Shown: positions 27,647 to 36,575 of the stretch, piece by piece | Layout: every line of letters starts with the position of its first letter | How positions within the stretch are numbered: the first letter of the stretch is position 1 | Assembly (NCBI RefSeq): GCF_007858285.1 | Contig: NZ_VFIL01000004.1 | Location: 434,001-498,000, forward strand | Source of the DNA: Pseudomonas brenneri | GTDB lineage: Bacteria; Pseudomonadota; Gammaproteobacteria; Pseudomonadales; Pseudomonadaceae | Length of the DNA stretch: 64,000 nt | Reading direction: 5' to 3' | Notes under the pieces: generated by a model | What the model was told of the DNA's origin: nothing | The model's input: the letters and a program-made list of their open reading frames with translations, nothing else | Databases searched by the model: none | Translations under genes and position numbers: made by a program

Positions 27647-28368
27647 CGGCTGGTGTAGCCACCATCGATTGGCAGGCTGACACCGCTGATCATGCTCGCC
27701 GCCGCGCTCAACAGAAACAGCACCGGCAACGCCACTTCGTGCGGCTGGGCGAAACGTCCCAAGGGTATCGCCGCCAGCGCCGGGTCGCGCTTGGCCGGAT
27801 CGGACCAGGCCTGTTGCGCCATAGGTGTCAGGGTCACGGTGGGGTTGACGCTGTTGACCCGGATCCCGAAGCGCCCCCATTCGGCACATTGCACGCGAGT
27901 GATCGCATCCAGGGCAGCCTTGGACGCGCAATAGCCGAGGTGATCGTCCAGCGCCACCAGTGAAGCCTGACTGGAGACGTTGACGATGCTGCCGGCAATC
28001 TGCGCTGCGATCATTGCCGCCGCGACCCGACTGGCCACTTGCGCAGCGGCGCGCGCATTGACGTTCATCACCTGATCGAAGGCCGCGCTGCTGATAGCCG
28101 CTGCTGGTTCCAGGCGCGAGATACCGGCGCAGTTGACCAGGCCGTGCATGGCCGGCAAATCCTTGAGGGCCAAATCCAGGACCGCGCTGTTGGCGATATC
28201 CAGGCACAGGGTTTCGCAACCCAATTGCGCGAGGGCGTTGGCGTCACGGCCGATGGCGAAGACCTGGGCCCCGCTGGCGATCAGTTGCACGGCGATTTCC
28301 CGGCCAATGCCACTGGTGGCGCCGGTGACGAGGATGCGTTGGTCGGTGAAGTCGAAGGTGGTGGTCAT
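27643..28368 (-). CDS. SDR family NAD(P) oxidoreductase, xylulose reductase/threitol dehydrogenase-like
   Basis: This 241-residue classical SDR has the cofactor loop TGATSGIG near residue 14, the structural NCAG, and the catalytic YCASK (Tyr-x3-Lys). It resembles L-xylulose reductases and D-threitol dehydrogenases. The ATG at 28368 follows the MTTTFDF start; an extra seven codons upstream are less likely. It is separated from the kinase gene by a REP hairpin, yet runs in the same direction, so it is probably part of the polyol operon. Confidence 0.87.
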   Translation of the reverse strand: MTTTFDFTDQRILVTGATSGIGREIAVQLIASGAQVFAIGRDANALAQLGCETLCLDIANSAVLDLALKDLPAMHGLVNCAGISRLEPAAAISSAAFDQVMNVNARAAAQVASRVAAAMIAAQIAGSIVNVSSQASLVALDDHLGYCASKAALDAITRVQCAEWGRFGIRVNSVNPTVTLTPMAQQAWSDPAKRDPALAAIPLGRFAQPHEVALPVLFLLSAAASMISGVSLPIDGGYTSR

Positions 28369-28399
28369 GAATGAATATCCCAAAAACAATGAAGATCAA

Positions 28400-28427
28400 T
28401 GTGGGAGCTGGCTTGCCTGCTCCCACA
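28400..28427. repeat. REP hairpin between SDR and kinase genes
   Basis: TGTGGGAGCTGGC and GCCTGCTCCCACA form a short imperfect hairpin. It may stabilise upstream mRNA in the polyol operon. Confidence 0.75.
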
Positions 28428-28444
28428 TTTTGGTCCGTGTGCAC

Positions 28445-29983
28445 TTAGTGGCTTTGCAAACTGTGCATGACGGGTTTCAGCGCGGGATAGAGCTGCAAGT
28501 AGTCGGCAAACGCCCGGTCATAGACCTGCACATGCTCAGCCTTGGGCTCAGCTCGCAGCTCCAGTTGTACCCAGCCCTTTTCCATCTGCGCCGTGTCCAC
28601 CAACCCCACCGTATGCGCAGCCAGCAACGCCGCCCCCAGCGCTGCTTCCACTTCCTGGACAATCGTGTACACCGGGTAGCGGGTAACATCCGCAATAATC
28701 TGCATCCACAAATCCGAATGGCTCGCCCCGCCCACCACGATCAACCGCGGGTCCAGTGAATGCGCGCCCTGCGTGCCCGCCTCGATGTTGTGCCGCAGGG
28801 CAAACGTCACTCCTTCCAACACCGCGCGATACAGGTGAATACGGCTGTGATACAGGTTCAGGCCGACAAAACTGCCACTGGCACGGTCATCCCATACCGG
28901 ACTGCGTTCGCCCATCAGGTACGGCAGGAACAGCAGCCCTTCACTGCCGGCCGGAATCTTCGCCGCGCTCTGCTCCAGCAACCACAGGCTATCCTGGCCG
29001 GTGTCCCGGGCCTGCTGCTCCTCGGCCTGGCAGAACTGCTCGCGAAACCAGCTCACCGAGGCCCCGGCGGTAATCGTCCCGCCAAAGATGTACAGGTCCT
29101 GCTGGCCGTTGTAGACATGGGGCATGCTCACCAGACCGTGATGAGCATCGACCTGTTGGTTGAGATAGCCCCAGCACATGCTGGTGCCGATCATCGCCAC
29201 GTGGTTGCCCGGCCGGGTAACACCGGCCGCCAGGGTGGCCATGGCCGCGTCGACACCACCGGCGAGGATCGGCATGCCCACCGGCAAGCCCAGGCGCCGG
29301 GCCCATTCAGGCAGCAGGCCACCCACCACTTCGCCGGAGTACAGCAAGCGCTCGGGCATCATCGCCAACGGGATATCCAGCGCCGCCAGCATCTCGGCGG
29401 ACCAGCTCCGCGCGGCCACATCGTAGACGCCACCGATATTGCCCGCGCTGCTGTGATCCACCGCCACCTCACCGGTCAGGCAGTAGTTGATATAACTGTT
29501 GGGCGGTAGCAAATAGCGTGTGCTGGCCCAGACCTCAGGTTGGTGCTGCTTGAGCCAGAGCATCTTGGTAAAGCCGTAGTAGCTGTCCAGCGAATTGCCG
29601 GTAACCTCGAACAGACGCTGCTGGTCGACATGCTCACGCACCCAGGCCACCTGCTCGCCGGCACGCCGATCCATCCAGATCAGGCACGGATGCAGCGGCT
29701 TGATAGCGGCATTCACGGCAATTCCCGAGCCGCCGTAAAGGCTGCTGATACACAACGCCTTGACCGCATCCGTTGGCACACCGGCCTTGGCCATGCACTG
29801 GTTGACGCAACTTTCGACCGCATCCAGCCAGACCTGCGGCCACTGTTCGGCCCAGCGTACTTTCGGGGTATCCACACGATAACCCTGGCTGTGCTGGGCG
29901 ATGATCCGGCCCTCGCCATCCACCAGCAACGCCTTGGTGCTTTGCGTGCCGATGTCCACACCCATGACGTAGTTCATCGTCAC
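28445..29983 (-). CDS. FGGY family carbohydrate kinase
   Basis: This 512-residue kinase phosphorylates a sugar or ketose with ATP. The phosphate-1 loop MGVDIGTQSTKALL is at the N-terminus and the catalytic Asp is in GGVDAAM. It resembles xylulokinases and erythritol kinases. The GTG at 29983 overlaps the stop of the dehydrogenase gene (GTGA); an ATG two codons later (29977) is the alternative. In context it would phosphorylate the product of the dehydrogenase. Confidence 0.9.
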   Translation of the reverse strand: MTMNYVMGVDIGTQSTKALLVDGEGRIIAQHSQGYRVDTPKVRWAEQWPQVWLDAVESCVNQCMAKAGVPTDAVKALCISSLYGGSGIAVNAAIKPLHPCLIWMDRRAGEQVAWVREHVDQQRLFEVTGNSLDSYYGFTKMLWLKQHQPEVWASTRYLLPPNSYINYCLTGEVAVDHSSAGNIGGVYDVAARSWSAEMLAALDIPLAMMPERLLYSGEVVGGLLPEWARRLGLPVGMPILAGGVDAAMATLAAGVTRPGNHVAMIGTSMCWGYLNQQVDAHHGLVSMPHVYNGQQDLYIFGGTITAGASVSWFREQFCQAEEQQARDTGQDSLWLLEQSAAKIPAGSEGLLFLPYLMGERSPVWDDRASGSFVGLNLYHSRIHLYRAVLEGVTFALRHNIEAGTQGAHSLDPRLIVVGGASHSDLWMQIIADVTRYPVYTIVQEVEAALGAALLAAHTVGLVDTAQMEKGWVQLELRAEPKAEHVQVYDRAFADYLQLYPALKPVMHSLQSH

Positions 29984-31059
29984 GGCGCCGGTTTCAACAG
30001 GACTTTGATCGACTTCACCGAGTTGGCCAGGTCGAACGCTTCGGCCCAGTTATCCAGTGGAAAGTCATGGGTGACGATGCCCTTGGACGTCACCAGGCCA
30101 CGCTCGAACAGGTCGATAGCCACCGGATAGCAATAGGGGCCCAGGTGCGCACCGCGTACGTCCAGCTCCTTGCGGTCGCCGATGATCGACCAGTCGGCGC
30201 TGGTCTCGGCACCGAACACGCTGAACTCGACAAAGCGCCCCAGTTTGCGGATCAGTTCCAGGCCCTGGGTCACACCGGCCGGCACCCCAGTGGTCTCGAT
30301 GTACACGTCGCACCCGTAGTTGTCGGTCAGGCCATTGATGATCTCGCGGGCGTTGTCGCGGGACGGGTTGATCACCACATCGGCGCCGTATTTTTTCGCC
30401 AGTTCCAGGCGTTCGTCGACCATGTCGATGACCACCAGTTTTTTCGGGGTTTTCAGTGCCGCCACCTGGACCATGCACAGGCCCAGGGTACCGGCACCGG
30501 CAATCACCACCACGTCATCAAGTTGCAGGTCACCACGGTTGACGGTATGGATCGCGCAAGCCATCGGCTCGATCAACGCCGAATCTTCAAGGGACACCGA
30601 CTCGGGAATCTTGTGCACGATGGCTGTCTTGGGGATACGCATGTACTGGGCCATGCCGCCTTCGGCCACTTCGCGCTGGAAGCCAAAGATATTGTGCACC
30701 TCGCACATCCAGTACTTGCCGGACTTGCAGAAGCGGCATTTGCCGCAAGGCACGATCTGCTCGGCGATTACCTTGTCGCCAACCTTGACCTCAAAGTGCT
30801 CCTCGGCGCCCTCGCCGACTTGTTCCACATAGCCAAAGAACTCATGCCCCGGCACTACCGGCGCCTTGACCCACGGGTTGTCGCCGCCCCAGAACATCGC
30901 CGCGCCCGAGTGGCATTTGCAGTCACTGGCGCAGATCCCGCAGGCGGCAATGCGGATCACCAATTCATTGGGCCGCGCCTGGGGTTTGCCGATGCGCTCC
31001 AGGCGATAGTCTTTCGGGCCGTGGCAGACGACGGCTTGCATTTGGGTGTGCTTATCCAT
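29980..31059 (-). CDS. Zn-dependent alcohol dehydrogenase, erythritol/L-threitol dehydrogenase-like
   Basis: This 359-residue medium-chain dehydrogenase oxidises a secondary alcohol with NAD. The catalytic zinc region ACGICASD and GHEFFG, and the four structural-zinc cysteines in CGKCRFCKSGKYWMC, are all present, followed by the Rossmann motif GAGTLG. I recall close family members described as erythritol/L-threitol dehydrogenases. The start at 31059 fits AAGG upstream; a 15-codon extension is unlikely. With the kinase and SDR it outlines polyol to ketose to ketose-phosphate. Confidence 0.87.
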   Translation of the reverse strand: MDKHTQMQAVVCHGPKDYRLERIGKPQARPNELVIRIAACGICASDCKCHSGAAMFWGGDNPWVKAPVVPGHEFFGYVEQVGEGAEEHFEVKVGDKVIAEQIVPCGKCRFCKSGKYWMCEVHNIFGFQREVAEGGMAQYMRIPKTAIVHKIPESVSLEDSALIEPMACAIHTVNRGDLQLDDVVVIAGAGTLGLCMVQVAALKTPKKLVVIDMVDERLELAKKYGADVVINPSRDNAREIINGLTDNYGCDVYIETTGVPAGVTQGLELIRKLGRFVEFSVFGAETSADWSIIGDRKELDVRGAHLGPYCYPVAIDLFERGLVTSKGIVTHDFPLDNWAEAFDLANSVKSIKVLLKPAP

Positions 31060-31132
31060 GGTGTACTGACCTTTATTGAAGATGAGAGAGCCCGTCGCGG
31101 CCACGGCGGCCGAGTTGCGGTGATGCGTTTTT

Positions 31133-32125
31133 TTACTTGTGGCGCTGGCGGCTGATAAAGATCGCCAGCAAAATAATTGCGCCCTTGATCACGCTCTGCA
31201 CATAGGGCGAGACCCCGAGCATGTTCAGGCCGTTGTTCAAGACCCCCAGCAGCATGGCGCCGAGCAAGGTGCCGACAATCACCCCGCGCCCACCGGCAAT
31301 CGAGGCGCCGCCCAGGACCACGGCGGCAATCGCATCCAGTTCGAAACCGATGCCTGCGTTGGGCTGGCCACTCATCAGGCGCGAGGTCAGCACCAGTCCG
31401 GCAATCGCTGCGGTCAAACCGCTGAGGCCGTATACCAGCAATTTGAAACGCGCCGCCCGCACCCCGGACAAACGCACGGCCTCTTCATTGCCGCCAATCG
31501 CGTAGATATAACGGCCGATGCGCGTGTGTTGCAGCAGCACATAAGCCACGAGATAGGTAACCAGCATGATCAGGATCGGCACCTGGATACCGAACAGGCT
31601 TTCGCGGCCAAAGAAGCCGAACCACTCCGGCAACCCGGAAATCGGATAGCCGTCGGTGTACATCAGTCCAAAGCCACGGGCGATGCCCATGGTCGCCAGG
31701 GTGACAATGATCGGAGGCATATGCAGGTAGGCCACGAACAGACCGTTGCCGACACCAAACGCCACGCCGATCAGCAGCCCGGCGCCAATGGCCAGGCCGG
31801 GCGGCAGGCCCGCGACCATCAGGCCGGCGGTCAACGTGCCGGACAAGGCCATCACCGGCCCCACCGACAAATCGATGCCGCCCGTGAGGATCACGCAGGT
31901 CATGCCCACCGCGATGATCGCGTTGATCGACACCTGGCGCGCAATGTTCGACAGGTTGCTGGCAGTGAGGAAGTTGTCGCTGGCCACGATCATCACGGCC
32001 GTGACCACCAATAGCCCGATAAACGGATAAAACGCTGGCGAGCGCACCAGCCGCGCCAGGTTCAGGCGCAGCCAGCCGGTCTCGGCGCGGTTAATGGACG
32101 TATTCACTTGAGCCCCCTGTTGCAT
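31133..32125 (-). CDS. Sugar ABC transporter permease (RbsC family)
   Basis: This 330-residue permease has about ten membrane segments and the RbsC-type stretches [18 protein letters not shown] and [12 protein letters not shown]. It overlaps the ATPase gene by 35 bases if the ATG at 32125 is used; a GTG at 32107 would shorten the overlap. It forms the channel of the polyol importer. Confidence 0.92.
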   Translation of the reverse strand: MQQGAQVNTSINRAETGWLRLNLARLVRSPAFYPFIGLLVVTAVMIVASDNFLTASNLSNIARQVSINAIIAVGMTCVILTGGIDLSVGPVMALSGTLTAGLMVAGLPPGLAIGAGLLIGVAFGVGNGLFVAYLHMPPIIVTLATMGIARGFGLMYTDGYPISGLPEWFGFFGRESLFGIQVPILIMLVTYLVAYVLLQHTRIGRYIYAIGGNEEAVRLSGVRAARFKLLVYGLSGLTAAIAGLVLTSRLMSGQPNAGIGFELDAIAAVVLGGASIAGGRGVIVGTLLGAMLLGVLNNGLNMLGVSPYVQSVIKGAIILLAIFISRQRHK

Positions 32126-33599
32126 GGCGCATGACCTCTTGTGGGTTGACGGCGGACGCTTCCAGTACCTTGACGATGGCGCCCTTGTGGAACACGGCGA
32201 CGCGGTCGCACATGCCGATGATTTCCGGCAGCTCCGAGGAAATCATGATGATTGCGTAGCCTTGCTCGGTGAGCTTGCGCATCAGCGCGTAGATCTGTGC
32301 CTTGGCGCCGACGTCAATGCCACGGGTGGGTTCGTCGAACACCAGCACGTCGCAGTGATGGTTGATCCAGCGCGCAATCACCACTTTCTGCTGGTTGCCG
32401 CCACTGAGGTTGAACACCCGGCTTTCGCCGCTCGGCGCCTTGATCGATAGCTGTCGCATCAGTTCATCGACACTGGCGCACTCCTTGGTCTTGTCGATCA
32501 GGCCGCTGGCGCCCTGGTACTTGCGCAGGTTGTTGATCGAGATGTTTTCGCGAATGCTGAAATCGGTGATCAGGCCTTCGCTCTTACGGCTTTCCGGTAG
32601 CAGGCCGATGCCCTGGGCCAAGGCTTGGGCCGGGTCGTCGAGGCTGACTTTTACCCCGCGTAGCCACACATCCTTGGTCACTGACGGCAGTGCGCCCATC
32701 ATGCCCAGGGCCAATTCGGTGCGGCCCGAACCGACCAACCCGGCAAAGCCGAGGATCTCGCCCTGATGCAGTTGGAACTGGTTGTGCGGACCATTGCGCT
32801 TGAGCTGGATGTCCTTGACCTCCAGCAGCAGCGGCCCGCGCTCGGCTGTAGGCTTGGCTGGGAAACTGCACTCCAGGCGCCGGCCGACCATCATTTCTAC
32901 CAGGCGGTCGATATCACTGTCGGCCACATCGGTGACCCCGGCATTGCCGCCGTCGCGCAGCACGCTGATGCGGTCGCAGACCTGGAAAATCTCCTCCAGG
33001 TGATGGGAGATAAATATCACTGCCACGCCCTGGCGCTTGAGTTCACGCATGATGTCGAACAGCAGTTCGGCCTCGCTCGGCGTAAGGGTGGCGGTGGGCT
33101 CATCGAGTACCAGCAGCCGCGCGTCCAGGGCCAGGGCCTTGGCGATTTCGACAAACTGTTGCTCGGCCACGCTCAGGTGCTTCACCGGGCATTGCAGGTC
33201 GATGCTCACCCCCAGGCGCTGGAACAACGCCTGGGACGCTTGATGCATGTCGCGCTTGCGCAGCAGGCCGAAGCGGTTGTTCAGCTCGTGGCCGAGGAAG
33301 ATGTTTTCCACCGCCGTGAGGTAGGGAATCAGGCTGAACTCCTGGAACACAATGCCGATGCCAGCGGCGATCGCATCGCGGTACGTGGCGAACTGCTGCG
33401 CCTGGCCGTCAATCAGGATGCGCCCTTCGTCCTGGTGCTCGACTCCGCCGAGGATTTTCATCAGGGTCGATTTACCCGCGCCATTTTCCCCGAGCAAGGC
33501 GTGAATCTCACCGCGCTCCACTTGCAGGTTGATGGACTTGAGGGCTTGCACCCCCGGGTAGCGCTTACAGATATTTTCCAGTTGCAAAAGACTGCTCAT
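32091..33599 (-). CDS. Sugar ABC transporter ATPase, double-domain (RbsA family)
   Basis: This 502-residue protein holds two ATPase domains. The first has Walker [10 protein letters not shown], signature LSVAEQQ and Walker [10 protein letters not shown]; the second has signature [13 protein letters not shown] and [11 protein letters not shown], and its Walker A is degenerate (GLVGSGRTE), as is normal for RbsA. GAGGT lies close before the ATG. It powers the polyol importer. Confidence 0.93.
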   Translation of the reverse strand: MSSLLQLENICKRYPGVQALKSINLQVERGEIHALLGENGAGKSTLMKILGGVEHQDEGRILIDGQAQQFATYRDAIAAGIGIVFQEFSLIPYLTAVENIFLGHELNNRFGLLRKRDMHQASQALFQRLGVSIDLQCPVKHLSVAEQQFVEIAKALALDARLLVLDEPTATLTPSEAELLFDIMRELKRQGVAVIFISHHLEEIFQVCDRISVLRDGGNAGVTDVADSDIDRLVEMMVGRRLECSFPAKPTAERGPLLLEVKDIQLKRNGPHNQFQLHQGEILGFAGLVGSGRTELALGMMGALPSVTKDVWLRGVKVSLDDPAQALAQGIGLLPESRKSEGLITDFSIRENISINNLRKYQGASGLIDKTKECASVDELMRQLSIKAPSGESRVFNLSGGNQQKVVIARWINHHCDVLVFDEPTRGIDVGAKAQIYALMRKLTEQGYAIIMISSELPEIIGMCDRVAVFHKGAIVKVLEASAVNPQEVMRHATGGSSEYVH

Positions 33600-33631
33600 A
33601 CCGCCGACCTCTCGTTCAGAAGGATGCCCGA

Positions 33632-33654
33632 TGCCCCACCATTGACGTGGGGCA
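33632..33654 (-). terminator. Intra-operon hairpin after substrate-binding gene
   Basis: TGCCCCAC and GTGGGGCA form a stable 8-bp stem in the 63-base gap between the binding-protein and ATPase genes. There is no U-tract, so it more likely protects or attenuates mRNA, giving more binding protein than transporter. Confidence 0.55.
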
Positions 33655-33662
33655 CGGACGGT

Positions 33663-34577
33663 TTACCAGCTGAAGTCCTTGGCCTTGGCCTGATCGATCA
33701 GGGCAATATCCACCGGGATGGTGGCCGGCACTTGCGAGCCCCACTTCTTGGCCAGGGCGATGCCCAGGGCCAGGCGGATCTGGTCGCGTGGGTACTGCGC
33801 CGACGTGGCAATGAACTTGCTGCCAGGCTTGAGGATGGCCTTGATCGCTTCCGGCGCACCATCGACGCTGACCAGCTTGACGTCCATGCCGCTGGCCTCG
33901 ATGGCCGACAGTGCGCCGAGGGAGCCGTTGTCATTGACGCTGAAAATGCCCTTGAGCGTGGGTTGGGCCTGGAGCATGTTTTCGGTCACGGTCAGCGCCT
34001 GGTCACGCTCCTGCTTGCCGTTCTGGATACTCACGATCTTGATCTCCGGGTGCTTGGCCACCGCCTCCTTGCAACCGCGCACCCGCTCCAGGATCGGCAC
34101 CACGGCGATGCCGTCGAGGATTGCGATATTGCCTTTGTCACCGATGTTTTTGGCCAGGTATTCACAGGCCTGGAAGCCGGCATCGAAGTTCTTTGAGCCA
34201 ACAAAGGAGTCCAACGGACCATCGGCCTGGGCATCGACTGCGACCACCACCACACCAGCGGCATGGGCCGATTTGACGGCGGACTGCACGCCCACCGAGT
34301 CCGTGGGGTTGATCAGCAGGATATCGATACCTTTTTGCAGCATGTCCTCGACGTCACTGACCTGTTTGGACACGTCGTGGCGGGCATCGGTGATGATCAG
34401 TTGTGCACCAATAGTCGCTGCCGCTTCTTGCAGGGCGTCTTTCATGGTGACGAAGTAAGGGTTGTTGATTTCCTGGAAGGATGCGCCGATACGCAGAGGC
34501 GCAGGCTGGGTGTCGGCCAGGGCGACGGTGGAGATGCTTAGAGCCAACAAACACAGGGTTTTCGGAAGCATTTTCAT
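33663..34577 (-). CDS. Sugar ABC substrate-binding protein (RbsB family)
   Basis: This 304-residue periplasmic protein has a signal peptide ending TVALA (about residue 22) and the RbsB-type fold with IGASFQEINNPYFVTMKDAL and INPTDSVGVQSAV. It is first in the operon, just downstream of the LacI operator. The likely ligand is a short polyol or sugar. Confidence 0.92.
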   Translation of the reverse strand: MKMLPKTLCLLALSISTVALADTQPAPLRIGASFQEINNPYFVTMKDALQEAAATIGAQLIITDARHDVSKQVSDVEDMLQKGIDILLINPTDSVGVQSAVKSAHAAGVVVVAVDAQADGPLDSFVGSKNFDAGFQACEYLAKNIGDKGNIAILDGIAVVPILERVRGCKEAVAKHPEIKIVSIQNGKQERDQALTVTENMLQAQPTLKGIFSVNDNGSLGALSAIEASGMDVKLVSVDGAPEAIKAILKPGSKFIATSAQYPRDQIRLALGIALAKKWGSQVPATIPVDIALIDQAKAKDFSW

Positions 34578-34612
34578 GGCGTGGATCTCTGTTTTGTTTT
34601 TATTTTTAGAGC

Positions 34613-34632
34613 AAATGTTATCGTTAACATTT
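34613..34632. promoter_or_regulatory. LacI-type operator
   Basis: AAATGTTATCGTTAACATTT is an 18-of-20 palindrome with the central CG step typical of LacI-family sites (TGTTAnCGnTAACA). It is 36 bases upstream of the binding-protein gene and so covers its promoter. The cognate repressor is probably the LacI gene at 26642. Confidence 0.75.
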
Positions 34633-34733
34633 TGTCAGAAGCTAACAAGGAAATGATGGCGGTGCAAGCCCCTTGAGATATCCCCAGGCCGGACTAAGCT
34701 TGGTCCCCAACAAAAAATATAACGAGCACCGCC

Positions 34734-35420
34734 ATGACCCATCCCACCGAGGCCTTTCGCGAACGCTACCGCGCCGCTGTCCACCCGCGCTACAACCCGT
34801 GGCTGCATGCCGGCTTTGTGCTCAGCTACGGTTTGCTCTGCATCATCCTGGCCTGGGGCAGCACCCAGCACATTCAGGCTTGGGAATGGCTGGCCGTGCC
34901 CCTGACGCTGGTGTTCTTCAACCTGTGTATCTACCTCGTCCACCGCCACCTTGGCCATCATAAACACGGGTTTGCCAAGCTGTTCTATGCGCGCCACACG
35001 GGTGATCATCACAGTTTCTTCACCCCCGGCCATATGACTTACGACAGCCCCAGGGACTGGCGGGTGATCCTGTTTCCGGCCTGGCTGATCATCCTCCACA
35101 GCCTGGCCGTCACCCTCCCCGCCTGGTGGCTGCTCAAGCAGCTCAATCCCAACGTCGCCGGGTTGTTCGCCGGATGTATGATCCTGGGCTACCTACTCTA
35201 CGAAATCTTCCATGCCTGTGAGCACCTGCCACCCGACCATCCCCTGGCCCGCTTGCCGTGGATCCGGCATATGCACCAACTTCACGCGTTGCACCACCGT
35301 CGCGAGTTGATGCAAGGCCGCAACTTCAACATCGTGCTGCCGCTGATGGATTATCTGTTCGGCACGTTGCACTGGGAGCCTGCCACGCGCCCCTCCAAAG
35401 ACTCTCGGGAAGCACCATGA
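34734..35420 (+). CDS. Sterol desaturase/fatty-acid hydroxylase superfamily membrane protein
   Basis: This 228-residue integral membrane protein has about four hydrophobic segments and the di-iron histidine clusters of the family: HRHLGHH and HTGDHH in the first half, then HACEH and HQLHALHH in the second. Such enzymes use oxygen to hydroxylate or desaturate lipids or carotenoids. Its stop overlaps the start of the SMP-30-like gene (ATGA). Substrate unknown. Confidence 0.82.
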   Translation: MTHPTEAFRERYRAAVHPRYNPWLHAGFVLSYGLLCIILAWGSTQHIQAWEWLAVPLTLVFFNLCIYLVHRHLGHHKHGFAKLFYARHTGDHHSFFTPGHMTYDSPRDWRVILFPAWLIILHSLAVTLPAWWLLKQLNPNVAGLFAGCMILGYLLYEIFHACEHLPPDHPLARLPWIRHMHQLHALHHRRELMQGRNFNIVLPLMDYLFGTLHWEPATRPSKDSREAP

Positions 35421-36505
35421 GCCAAAAATTCCGTCATTTGCTGTTGTTGGTATTGATCGCCGTCGTGGCCTTTCTGCTGCTGATGCCCACCGAGGTCCAG
35501 CCGGTCAATTGGGCGCCGCCCAAGGCACCCTCGATGCAGGATGGGCCTTACAGCGAGAACCTACGCCTGAAGGATGTCCAGCGCATCGGCGCCCAGGACA
35601 TTGCCGGGCCCGAGGCGTTGCTGGTGGATGCCCAGGGTTTGCTGGTCACCGGCCTGCATGATGGACGGATCATCCGCACCGCGCCCGACAGCCAGACCCT
35701 GGAAGTGCTGGCCAACACCGGCGGCCGCCCGCTGGGCCTGGCACAGCATCCGGACGGGCGCCTGATCATTGCCGATGGGGTCAAGGGCCTGCTGGCGCTG
35801 GACGCCCAGCGCAAACTGACCACCCTGAGCACCAGCGCCAATGGCGTGCCTTTCGGTTTCACCGATGATGTGACGGTGGACGCCGCCGGGCGCTACGCCT
35901 ATTTCAGCGACGCCTCCAGCCGCTGGGGTTATGGCCAGGATGGAGAGGCGGTCATCGAACATGGTGGCGATGGCCGGCTGCTGCGCTATGACTTTCACAA
36001 TGGCCAGACCGAGCTGTTGCTCGATCAACTGCAATTCGCCAACGGCGTAGCGCTGGGACCGGATGAAAGTTATGTGCTGGTCAATGAAACCGGGGCCTAT
36101 CGCATCAGCCGCTATTGGCTCAAGGGCGACAAGGCGGGCACCCATGATCTGTTTATCGACAACTTGCCGGGGCTGCCGGACAACCTCACCTTCAACGGTC
36201 GGGATCGGTTCTGGGTGGCGCTGTACTCACCGCGTAACCCACTGCTCGATGGCTTGGCCGGTTACCCCGCGATACGCAAGATGATGGTGCGGGCGCTGAT
36301 GGTGGTGCCCAAGCCCATCGAACGCAAAGCCTTTGTGCTGGGGCTGGATGTACAGGGCCAGGTGGTCGCCAACCTGCAAGATGGCAGCGCGGGCAACTAT
36401 TCACCGATTACCAGCGCCCGCGAACATGGCGAGTGGCTGTACCTGGGCTCGCTGAAGAACACCCGCATGGCGCGCTTGCCGCTGAAGCTGGCATTGGCTT
36501 TGTAG
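35417..36505 (+). CDS. SMP-30/strictosidine synthase-like beta-propeller protein, membrane-anchored
   Basis: This 362-residue protein has one N-terminal membrane anchor (LLLLVLIAVVAFLLLM) and a six-bladed propeller of the SMP-30/strictosidine synthase/APMAP group. Recognisable pieces are PEALLVDAQG, RPLGLAQHPDG, FTDDVTVDAAGRYAYFSDASS and FANGVALGPDESYVLVNET. Family members are lactonases or arylesterases; the active-site metal ligands are not confidently placed. It is co-translated with the membrane hydroxylase, hinting at a shared lipid-like substrate. Confidence 0.8.
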   Translation: MSQKFRHLLLLVLIAVVAFLLLMPTEVQPVNWAPPKAPSMQDGPYSENLRLKDVQRIGAQDIAGPEALLVDAQGLLVTGLHDGRIIRTAPDSQTLEVLANTGGRPLGLAQHPDGRLIIADGVKGLLALDAQRKLTTLSTSANGVPFGFTDDVTVDAAGRYAYFSDASSRWGYGQDGEAVIEHGGDGRLLRYDFHNGQTELLLDQLQFANGVALGPDESYVLVNETGAYRISRYWLKGDKAGTHDLFIDNLPGLPDNLTFNGRDRFWVALYSPRNPLLDGLAGYPAIRKMMVRALMVVPKPIERKAFVLGLDVQGQVVANLQDGSAGNYSPITSAREHGEWLYLGSLKNTRMARLPLKLALAL

Positions 36506-36510
36506 GAAAC

Positions 36511-36541
36511 GACGAAGCCCTCAAGACTTGAGGGCTTCGTC
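36511..36541. terminator. Strong bidirectional terminator hairpin
   Basis: GACGAAGCCCTCAAG and its exact complement form a 15-bp stem with a 1-base loop between two convergent genes, just after the SMP-30-like stop. A second small GCCGGC stem follows. Confidence 0.8.
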
Positions 36542-36575
36542 GCCGGCAAGCCGGCGCCTATAGAGGTGGGCGGGG

